From the NCBI GenBank assembly GCA_041751425.1, contig JBGSXL010000025.1, positions 4,859 through 68,858 on the forward strand: 64,000 nt of DNA, given 5' to 3'. The translations under genes and the position numbers were made by a program. Shown here piece by piece: positions 8,881 to 17,000 of this stretch; position 1 is the stretch's first letter, and each line of letters opens with the position of its first letter. The notes below the pieces were generated by a model. The model was not told the DNA's origin. It saw only the letters and a program-made list of their open reading frames with translations, and made no database searches. The stretch comes from JAVVEG01 sp041751425. GTDB taxonomy: Bacteria; Pseudomonadota; Gammaproteobacteria; Pseudomonadales; Pseudohongiellaceae.

Positions 8881-10343
8881 CAGTCTTCAATAAAGCTACG
8901 CGCAAGGGCGCTGCTTATGGGTTTCATCAGGTACTGGAGGAAGGTACGCGAGCCGGTGGTAATAAATACTTCTGCAGGCATACCAGGTACCAATGTTAGA
9001 CCGCCAAGATTGGTAAGACCTTCCGGGGTCACTTCAACACGCGCGGTGTAGTAAGAAACACCCGTATTCTGATCGGTAAACGCATCGGCAGATACATGGC
9101 TGACTTCGCCAAATATATTCGGCACGGCGCTGCTGAAGGCGGAGAATCTCAGCGTTGCCGGTTGCCCGACTGCGACGCGGTCAATATCCATTGGAGACAC
9201 CCTGGCTTCCACGACCAGCTCGTCGGATCTGGGTACGACTTCGGCTATCGGCTGCCCTTGTGGCACAACACCACCAATGGTATGAACCTGCAGGCCGTTA
9301 ACGACACCGGCAACAGGTGCGGCGATAACTGTGCGAGCGACAATATCATTGAATGCTGTAAGGCGCTCACTAACATCCTTGAGTCGGGTTTGCGTTTCGG
9401 CCAGCTCCTTGGCAACCTCATTTTGAAATTCGCGTTCCAGTTGCAGAATCAGTAAACGGGTCTCGCCAATCTCAATCTCGGTAGACGAAATAGAGGCGGT
9501 CAACTCTGCTGCTTCACCGCGCAGCGAGGCACCGTTTCTTTCCAGTTCGCGAAGACGATTCCGGTCCGCGAAACCTTCTGACAACAAGGCGCGCACATCA
9601 ACCAGCTCTTCAGTAAAGGAGTCGGCCAATTCCTGCTTGGCCTGTTGTAGCTCGCGCATGCCGCCCAAGCGCGACTGCAGTTGTTCAATGCGCTGTTCAT
9701 AAACTTCGACACTGCCCGACAGTGCTGCACGGCGGACCCTGAATAACTGATCCTGAGAGGCCATTTCGGAAAGAGCATCTCGGCCTTGTGCGGAGATGTC
9801 GCTGGGATAGGTCACCGAATCCAGACCATCGCGCTCCGCGATCAACCGGGCCTCCATGGCTCGCAAGGCGATATATTGGCTTTCGGCGATGTCCAACTGT
9901 GCCAGTGGCTGGGTATTGTCCAGAATGATCATGGGTTGGCCGGCTGTGACCACATCACCATTGCGAACGAGCAACTCTTTGACTATGCCGCCCTCATAGT
10001 GCTGCACCAATTGATTATTGGAACGCACTATCACGGACCCCGGTGCATGTGCCGCGCCGTCAAGCGGAGCTAACACTGCCCAACCGCCAAAGAAACCGAA
10101 CACCAGCAGGAAAATCAGCATGCCAACGCGTCTGGGCGTCTCCATGCTGGTTTCTACGGATAAATTGGCTGGTGTGGTGTCCACATCGTTTGTCACGGAG
10201 CTCCCGAAATCTTGAGTACCGCTATCTTCGCTCAGGGCTTTCCGTTCGCTTACGGCTTTATTCTCGCTCATGTCTTTCTGCTCGCTCACGCCTTTCTGTT
10301 TGCTCATGGCTTTTTTCTCGCTCATGGCTTTTTCCTCGCTCAT
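8880..10343 (-). CDS. HlyD-family periplasmic adaptor (type I secretion)
   Basis: 487 residues. A single inner membrane helix is near 72-90 (VGMLIFLLVFGFFGGWAVL). A biotinyl-lipoyl-like half (GSVIVRSNNQLVQHYEGG) precedes a long coiled-coil hairpin (about 150-330). The second half (VIAAPVAGVVNGLQV) and a beta-barrel end follow. It bridges the ABC exporter to the TolC-like channel. The cytoplasmic N-terminus is unusual: about seven tandem six-residue units (MSEEKA, MSEKKA, MSKQKG and so on) from an 18-bp DNA repeat at 10218-10343. The family normally lacks this charged extension. It overlaps the ABC gene by 4 bp. A later start would remove the repeats, but no better start is apparent. Confidence 0.9.
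   Translation of the reverse strand: MSEEKAMSEKKAMSKQKGVSEQKDMSENKAVSERKALSEDSGTQDFGSSVTNDVDTTPANLSVETSMETPRRVGMLIFLLVFGFFGGWAVLAPLDGAAHAPGSVIVRSNNQLVQHYEGGIVKELLVRNGDVVTAGQPMIILDNTQPLAQLDIAESQYIALRAMEARLIAERDGLDSVTYPSDISAQGRDALSEMASQDQLFRVRRAALSGSVEVYEQRIEQLQSRLGGMRELQQAKQELADSFTEELVDVRALLSEGFADRNRLRELERNGASLRGEAAELTASISSTEIEIGETRLLILQLEREFQNEVAKELAETQTRLKDVSERLTAFNDIVARTVIAAPVAGVVNGLQVHTIGGVVPQGQPIAEVVPRSDELVVEARVSPMDIDRVAVGQPATLRFSAFSSAVPNIFGEVSHVSADAFTDQNTGVSYYTARVEVTPEGLTNLGGLTLVPGMPAEVFITTGSRTFLQYLMKPISSALARSFIED
10218..10343. repeat. 18-bp coding tandem repeat in the HlyD gene
   Basis: About seven imperfect copies of an 18-bp unit (plus-strand form CTCATGGCTTTTTTCTCG) encode the [MVL]SExKA units at the adaptor's N-terminus. 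Slippage could change copy number without changing frame. Confidence 0.82.
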
Positions 10344-12070
10344 GGCTGTGCTCCCACGCGGCGTGGTTCAGCCTGACCCATCAGGGAGGCCAACACCTGG
10401 TCTTTGGGGCCGAAGCTGACGGGAGCTCCTTCTTTCATAACCAGCAATTTGTCCATGGCGTGCAGCACCATGGTGCGGTGAGAAATGACCACCACAGTTG
10501 CTCCCTGAGCTTTGATGCGCTGCAGTGCGGTAACCAGTTCGCGTTCGCCCTGGTCGTCCAGATTGGAGTTCGGCTCATCAAGCACCAGCAGTCGCGGATT
10601 GCCATATACGGCTCTTGCCAACCCGATGCGCTGGCGTTGCCCACCCGACAAGATGCCACTGTTGGAGCCAATAATGGTGTTATAACCGCCCGGCAAATGC
10701 AGGATCAGTTCATGCACGCCGGCCAGTTTGGCGGCAGTCACAATTTTTTCTGAATCCAGCTCGCCGAAGCGGCAGATATTTTCTGAAATGCTGCCATCGA
10801 ACAGTTCGATGTCTTGCGGAAGATAACCAAGGTAAGGACCCAACTCTTCGCGGTCCCAAGTGGCAATATCGGCGCCGTCTAAACGCACACTACCGTTAGC
10901 CGCAGGCCAGATGCCCAGAATGGCGCGTGCGAGGCTCGATTTTCCGGACGCACTTGGGCCGATAATGCCTAACGCCTCGCCTGCTGCCAGCTGCAGGGTC
11001 ACGCCTCTGACAACCGGCACCCGCGTGCCAGGTGGAATAACCGCCACCTGATCCAGGGAGAGTTGGCCAACGGGAGCAGGCAAACTCATACTCTCACTTT
11101 CCGGCGCAATATTATTTAGCAATTCGCCCAGACGCTCATACTGTGCTCGCGCGACCGAAAAACCTTTCCAGGAGCCGACCAGAATATCGATGGGCGCCAG
11201 TGCCCGACCCAACAATAACGATCCGGCGATCATCATGCCCGGCGAAATTTCCTGTTGCAGTGCCAGTAACGCGCCCAACCCCAAAGTTAAAGATTGAATA
11301 ATCATGCGGAAGGATTTAGAGATACTTGTCAACATGCCGGCCATGCGGCTGGCATCAGTTTGCAATATCAGTACCTCGTCAGATTTCATTTCCTGTCGGC
11401 GGCGAATATCGCTGGTCATACCCATGGCAGCTATCACTTCGGCATTACGCAAACTGCCGTTGATCTGTCCATTAACCTGATTGGCCTTGGTGTTTGCCTC
11501 TTTCAGGCGATTAGTAGTGACCACTTCGTTCGCCCACGCCAGCACCACCATGACAATGCCCGCAAAGATGGCGACCACGCCAAACCAGGTATGGAACATG
11601 AACATGATAGCGACGTAGATCGGGAACCAGGGCGCATCAAAAAAGGCGAACAAACCATTGCCGGTCAAGAACTGGCGCAATGAGGTTAAGTCACTCATAG
11701 CCTGGCCAGAGCTGTTGCCGGTATACAGCGCATTCTTGAATGTCGCATTGAAGACCCTGCGACTTAGTTTCTTTTCAATCATATTGCTTGCGGAAATCAG
11801 AATCATTGAGCGTACCCACTCGAATCCGCCCGATGCCAGCAGCAAAAATACCATGATCAGCGTTAACATGGTCAGCGTTGAATAGCTGCCGCTGGAAATC
11901 ACCCGATCATAGACCTGAAGCATATAAATTATGGGTACCAGCATCAGGATATTGACGGCGGCACTGAATAATCCGGCGTAAATAAAGTAGTGCTTGATAG
12001 ATTGCAGCGCTTCAGCCAGCTCGGGGTACTTCACTTTTCCGGTGTTTTTGTTCATCAGACAGCTTGCCAA
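10340..12070 (-). CDS. Type I secretion ABC permease/ATPase (PrtD-like)
   Basis: 576 residues. The N-terminal half is a six-helix ABC exporter domain (for example GLFSAAVNILMLVPIIYML). The ATPase half shows Walker A GPSASGKSS, signature LSGGQRQRIGLARA and Walker B LLVLDEPNSNLD, then the H-loop VVVISHR. It lacks a C39 peptidase domain, which fits export of unprocessed RTX or S-layer proteins with C-terminal signals. It is the first gene of the overlapping trio. The likely passenger is the 1508-residue protein encoded at 14055-18581; this is inferred from proximity and its RTX repeats. Confidence 0.92.
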   Translation of the reverse strand: MASCLMNKNTGKVKYPELAEALQSIKHYFIYAGLFSAAVNILMLVPIIYMLQVYDRVISSGSYSTLTMLTLIMVFLLLASGGFEWVRSMILISASNMIEKKLSRRVFNATFKNALYTGNSSGQAMSDLTSLRQFLTGNGLFAFFDAPWFPIYVAIMFMFHTWFGVVAIFAGIVMVVLAWANEVVTTNRLKEANTKANQVNGQINGSLRNAEVIAAMGMTSDIRRRQEMKSDEVLILQTDASRMAGMLTSISKSFRMIIQSLTLGLGALLALQQEISPGMMIAGSLLLGRALAPIDILVGSWKGFSVARAQYERLGELLNNIAPESESMSLPAPVGQLSLDQVAVIPPGTRVPVVRGVTLQLAAGEALGIIGPSASGKSSLARAILGIWPAANGSVRLDGADIATWDREELGPYLGYLPQDIELFDGSISENICRFGELDSEKIVTAAKLAGVHELILHLPGGYNTIIGSNSGILSGGQRQRIGLARAVYGNPRLLVLDEPNSNLDDQGERELVTALQRIKAQGATVVVISHRTMVLHAMDKLLVMKEGAPVSFGPKDQVLASLMGQAEPRRVGAQP

Positions 12071-12296
12071 CCGTATTCAATTGTTATGTTAATGGACTAT
12101 ATGGGGTGCTAAGCAACTCGTTTCAAGCCTTGCAGCAGCCCCCATTTATCCGCCGAAGTATAACCCTTATAGCCGCACACTAATATGGATGACTTTCAAC
12201 GGACTCAACCGAGTCAGTTATTCCGCCGGGTTCAAGTAGATCCAGGGGATCGGGTACGTCGTTGTCTATTCATCCGCACCCGATTGCTTCGCTGCA

Positions 12297-12458
12297 TCAC
12301 TCATCAACGGGTTTGGTTGGAGAGTTGTTGCGTGCCTTTTCTTCCTCACTAATATTATCGTCCCAAGCCAGTTTCACATTCGCTGGCTTGCTGTTTTCTG
12401 CGTCTTTGCGGACACGTTTCAAGTTTTTCTTTAGCAATTCTTTAAAAGTGTCTGACAT
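12297..12458 (-). CDS. Small charged hypothetical protein (53 aa)
   Basis: The ATG at 12458 opens a 53-codon frame: MSDTFKELLKKNLKRVRKDA, then a Lys/Glu-rich body ending TKPVDE. It has an amphipathic basic N-terminal helix and an acidic tail, with no membrane segment or cysteine. An AGGA-containing leader lies about 7 bases before the start. It follows the 79-residue ORF by 12 bases on the same strand, so the two probably form a small operon upstream of the secretion trio. No family recognised. The 226 bases between it and the ABC gene (12071-12296) show only a small GACTC hairpin. Confidence 0.6.
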   Translation of the reverse strand: MSDTFKELLKKNLKRVRKDAENSKPANVKLAWDDNISEEEKARNNSPTKPVDE

Positions 12459-12470
12459 AGTATTCAATCC

Positions 12471-12710
12471 TCATTTAGCTGTTTGTTTGTGTATTTCGTT
12501 CAGAAGGCATCCAAAGTTCAACCTTGTGCCGTCATCCTGCCCCAATATACCATCTATTTCGCGAGGCAGTACGGTGGGATCAATGCCACCCAATTGAGCT
12601 CTTTCCAATAATCTGTCCAAATGACTCTTGCTGGATAGTTGAGCACATGCAATTAAGAATGCACCTGATGAACGCATTTTAGAGAATTTCTCTGGATCTA
12701 AACCATTCAT
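12471..12710 (-). CDS. Small hypothetical protein (79 aa)
   Basis: 79 residues beginning MNGLDPEKFSKMRSSGAFLI, with a Leu/Arg-rich helix (LDRLLERAQLG) in the middle. AAGAGG lies about 8 bases before the ATG, a good ribosome site. No signal peptide or known domain. It is divergent from the methyltransferase remnant that begins at the same coordinate. Together with the 53-residue gene it lies between the type I exporter and the SapC/S-layer genes, so a role in regulation or chaperoning of that system is possible but unproven. Confidence 0.55.
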   Translation of the reverse strand: MNGLDPEKFSKMRSSGAFLIACAQLSSKSHLDRLLERAQLGGIDPTVLPREIDGILGQDDGTRLNFGCLLNEIHKQTAK

Positions 12711-13036
12711 TGCCTCTTCATCAACTTGATTCAGTCCTTCGACATCCAGTTATGTCAATAATCTTGCCTGGTGGTGGTATTTCTGCGGGTCGTTTTCGAC
12801 AGTTGTTTCTGCTCGTCATGCTGGAAGGGAAGAGGAAATCTGCTGATCTGACGCACGTCACTGGGAAGATACTGTTTGGACAAGGTCAACGTATTATCAA
12901 GGAAGGTAACACCATGGAAGAGCTAGACGATAATATTCAGAAACCTAATACATTAACCGATCGGTTTTTGACAACTCAGTTGACTGTACTGAAGAAATTG
13001 AAGATTGCGCAGATCTACCGATTTCGCATATATTAA
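12710..13036 (+). pseudogene. C-terminal remnant of a regulatory-domain methyltransferase
   Basis: About 108 codons that resemble the last 90 residues of the methyltransferase encoded at 19143-20678. Matching blocks are GGGISAGRFRQLFLL against GGGIAVSRFHQLFIL, and GQGQRIIKEGNTMEELDDNI against NLQGQRLLKEGKPLETREEN. The catalytic methyltransferase domain and most of the regulatory region are missing. The frame ends just before the SapC gene. It looks like the leftover of a second copy once next to sapC; a stand-alone small protein is less likely. Confidence 0.65.
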
Positions 13037-13069
13037 GTGGGCTTTTTGACTTATCTACGAGGATTTATT

Positions 13070-13873
13070 TTGTCTGGTGTTGCAGTTATTAATCGCGAAA
13101 TACATGGCCAGAAAAACTGGTTGCGCTACAAAGGCTACGCGTTCGCTGGCAAAGATCTGGTTTGCCCACTGGTAATGCAGGAACTGCATAAAGCCATTAT
13201 GGGTATGCCCGTCGCATTCACCGCTAGTGGGGATAGTTTCAAGCTGGTTGCTGTGATGGGTCTGGAGGAAAATCATAATCTTTTTGTGGCGTCTGATGGA
13301 CGCTGGCTGGGCCGCTACATTCCTGCCCACTATCGCAGTTATCCTTTCCTGTTGGCAAAAGCGCCAGATAACTCGCAAGTACTGTGCGTACGCGAAAACA
13401 GTGATCTGATTGTTGATGCGGAATCTGCTTCTGCCGGCGAACCATTTTTTGACGGCGATGGCAAACCCGCGGAGGAGTTGGCTAAGATTCTCGATTTCCT
13501 GAATCAGGTGCATGCGAACAGAGTGGCGACGCAGCGCATTTGCGACGCTCTTCAGAAGCTGGATTTGATAAAGGAGTGGCCGCTTACCATTAAGGATGCC
13601 AGCGGCACTCGGCAGATTAATGGTCTTTACAGAGTGGATGAAGAAGCATTGCACGCATTATCAGCCAAAAAATTCCTGTCCTTACGCGATAATGGCGCGT
13701 TGACACTGGCCTATTGTCAGATATTCTCAATGCAACATATTAACGAATTATTGCTACTGAAAAACACGATTGCAGAGGCCTCTACTTCTTCCTCGCAGGC
13801 CGAATCCATTAACGATGAACTCGATTTTGACATGGGCAAATCCAATAACACGATAGATTTTTCCAATATCTGA
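13070..13873 (+). CDS. SapC-family protein
   Basis: 267 residues from a TTG at 13070, preceded by GAGGA six bases upstream. The frame is open to an ATG at 13037, but that start lacks a ribosome site and adds non-matching residues. Family features include AVINREIHGQKNWLRY near the start, LVCPLVMQELHKA, LAKAPDNSQVLCV and the later GLYRVDEEALHAL block. The family (Pfam SapC) is named for the Campylobacter S-layer locus gene next to the sapDEF exporter. Here the gene also lies between a type I exporter and an RTX/S-layer-like protein. No signal peptide is seen, so it is probably cytoplasmic. Its biochemical role is not established. Confidence 0.85.
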   Translation: MSGVAVINREIHGQKNWLRYKGYAFAGKDLVCPLVMQELHKAIMGMPVAFTASGDSFKLVAVMGLEENHNLFVASDGRWLGRYIPAHYRSYPFLLAKAPDNSQVLCVRENSDLIVDAESASAGEPFFDGDGKPAEELAKILDFLNQVHANRVATQRICDALQKLDLIKEWPLTIKDASGTRQINGLYRVDEEALHALSAKKFLSLRDNGALTLAYCQIFSMQHINELLLLKNTIAEASTSSSQAESINDELDFDMGKSNNTIDFSNI

Positions 13874-13967
13874 ATTTTCCAATTTAGCCTTTATATTGCG
13901 CTTGTGCGTTTATTCCTCTCAATGATATTCCTCAACGTTGTCAATTCCTGACATTATGTTTAACCAT

Positions 13968-14005
13968 AAAAAAACCCCCGGCGCCTAAACGTCAGGGGTT
14001 TTTTT
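13968..14005. terminator. Bidirectional rho-independent terminator
   Basis: An A7 run, a C-rich arm, a loop, a GGGG arm and a T7 run form a stem with U-tracts on both strands. It lies between the convergent SapC and S-layer-like genes. Confidence 0.88.
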
Positions 14006-14016
14006 GCTTTCGTTTT

Positions 14017-14040
14017 AACCCTTCGTTGGCACGAAGGGTT
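14017..14040. terminator. Second hairpin 3' of the S-layer-like gene
   Basis: AACCCTTCGT and ACGAAGGGTT form a perfect 10-bp stem with a 4-base loop, 15 bases beyond the S-layer-like gene's stop. It has no long U-run; it may assist termination or stabilise the 3' end. Confidence 0.6.
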
Positions 14041-14054
14041 ACTCTCTTGCGAGA

Positions 14055-17000
14055 TTAGGCGAAAGTGACTGCCAGGTTGGTACCTGCCAACAGATCCACA
14101 ATACCAGTGATCTTGATTACGAGATCCGTAGCGGGGTTATTGACTGTGCTAGCAGATCGGTCCTGTACCAGGTAAGTGTCACCACCGTACTGGAACCAGG
14201 CTACGATCGCGTTGGCACTACCGTCGCCAGCGGAAGCGATATCCAGTGCTTCCAGGAACGTTCCAGCCAGGCTCACATTGGTTGCTGTCGCAGTCAATAC
14301 ACCACCTGTAACACCAGTTGGCGTGCCAGGCGAATTGATCAACCTGATCGTGTCTCCGCCAGTTCCAACCTGAAGGTCAGTAATGGTGTCCAGATTCGCA
14401 CGTGTTGAATCGCCAACACCAAATATGAAGATGTCAGCACCACCACCACCAGTCAATGTATCTGCACCGGCACCACCAGTAATGGTATCTACGCCGCTGC
14501 CACCGATGATAGTGTCGTTACCGCCCCCGCCAATCAATGTATTGGTTCCATTACCACCATTGATGATGTCGTTACCGGCACCACCAGTCAGGGTATCGTT
14601 ACCGGCACCACCAGTGATTGTCATCACTTTGGTCGCTACGGAAACTGCAGAGGCATCGATCACGTTAGTGCCCGCACCACCAGTCAATGTTGCACTGTTA
14701 GCGAGGTTACCTGTCGTCAACGTTACTGCACCAGCAGCACCCGTGCCTGTAACGCCAGAGGCATCAAATGATGTCAGAGTAGTTGCGTTTAAGCCAGTTG
14801 ATGCATTGAAACCAATGGGGCCAGACACCGTTACCGTCTTCACAGCAGCCGCTGTGATAATGGACGTGAACGCTGTGGTATTAGCCGTGGTATTTGTATC
14901 AACAGTTGTGATCTTGATATTCTCAACATTGGTGATTGTCGTTACGTGGGCGCCATTTGTATAGCCATCAGTGCCACGGAATACCAGGTTAACCGTGTCA
15001 TCACTGCCACCATCAACTTGCAAGGCAATGCTCTGAGCTTCGGTATTCGCTGCTTTCTGTGTCAGTGTGAAATTGGCACCCGCATTACTGATAGTCAATA
15101 CACCAGTGCTCACGCCATTGGTGACCAAATGGTTTATACCGTCAGCATTTGCCATATTGATAGTTCGTGCAGCACCCGTGGCACCATCTATCTCCAATAC
15201 TTCAAAATTGGAAATAGTACCAGCAAATGTTCCATTTGCTGTCGCCGTCTCCGCAAGAGCAGAAGACATCTTGATGGTATCTACTCCTGCGCCACCATCG
15301 ATGCTGCCACCAGTACCCAAGGCACCTGCGTAGTTAACTGTATCGGCTCCGTCACCCATGCTGATTGCTTTTGTACCACCTGCTGTCAGGGTAATAGTGT
15401 CCGCACCAGAACCACCAGTGAACTGCGTGCCGGTTGCCAGAGCAGTACCCAAAGTAACACCCGCGCTGTTGGTAGACGTAATAACCGCCGACGCATGCAG
15501 CGTGTTGCCAGTCAAGGTCACTGTCTTGTCGCCACTGATATTGATCGCAGTAGCACCGGTCGCAGACAGGCTGTCCAGTGTGCTGTTAGCCGAAGATGCA
15601 GCAAGGTTCAGCGTCTTCACATCGGTATCCAGAGTAACCGCACCGGTTGTTGTTACACCGTTCAGGTTCAGACCCAGGGTAGCAGTAGCCGTAGCCGTTG
15701 TCAGCGCACCCAAGGTACCTGCATCTACTGACGTACCTTTGCCTGCCAGAGTCAGTGTATTTAACGCGCCTGAGTTAACCGTGGCGGCGCCAAAGTTGTT
15801 CAAACTGACGTCGGTGATAACGCCCGCTGCTGTTGTTGATGTAGAGTTCACATCCGTCACAGAGACGTCACCGGCTGTTATACCAGCAGTACCCGAGTTA
15901 CCTTGTTGAGTAACAAGAGATGTTGGGGCTGAGTTACCAGCACCGGTAAAGGAGCCAGCAGCCAGGTCAGTCACATTGGAGAAGGTAGTAGTACTTGTAA
16001 ACAAGTTGGTTGCACCAGCAGCAGCCCCTACAGTCCAAGCAGTAGGTGAGGTTGTAATGGTCAGACCAGCAACGACACCGCCCCCTGCAACAGTTGCTGC
16101 GTTGGCTGCAGTATGAGTACCATCATTAGAGGTTAGTGTCATACCACCAATCGTCTGTGTACCTGCGACCGCGAAGTTCTGCCAAGTCACCGTATGGGTC
16201 TCAGTTGCTCGAGCCACTTGAGCTACAGTTGCTGATTGGTTAACTGTCACTCCGGTAGTTGTAGCAGTACCAGTTACCGTAACGTTACCCTGAGTCACGG
16301 TAGTACCTGTCAGATCAGAGTTAGTTGCTGTAGTGGTAGAGCTTACAGTGGTGCCACCTTTTACAGTGATTGTTCCGCCAGTCACGTTGCCAGCACCCGA
16401 AATGGTCTTGGAAACAGTCACTGTGCCTGTTGGAGCAGCAGTAGCACCTACATTAATAGTGCCAGTCGTGGCACCCGATGCGGAGTAGCTGACTGAAGTT
16501 CCACCATTGATAGATGCAGCGCCAGCGGCCAGCGCTGAAGATGACGCATTGATTGGACCGACTGAACCAGACAGAGTAACGTCAGCACCAGCAGCAACAT
16601 TCTGTGACAAACCACCAGATACTGTAATCTTGCTTGCAGCGCCAGTAGTTGATGCGGTTACCGCCGTTGTATTCGCAGCAGTAACAGATTGGTCACCAGC
16701 AGCTGAGGTCTGAAGTGTCAGGTTGGTTACGCCAGTAAACCCGGTAGAGTTAACTGTGAAGCCCGCACCTGTACTGTTCAAAGTAACATTTTCAATGTTC
16801 TTGATAGTTACTTGGCCAGGCATTGTTGTGCCAGACAACAGCGCAGTCAATGAGTCGCCTGTACCTGCACCACCATCAAGCGAGTCGAACGCACTCAATG
16901 TATCCACAGTGCCTGCGTTGAATACGTCGTCACCTGCCCCGCCAACAAAGGTGTTAACACCTGTAGTGAGTGCAAAGGTCTGAGCCACGTACTTGGCTGG

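Noticed and set aside
12262..12597. Plus-strand 111-codon frame
   Set aside because: Lies antisense to the two small minus-strand ORFs and lacks a ribosome site.
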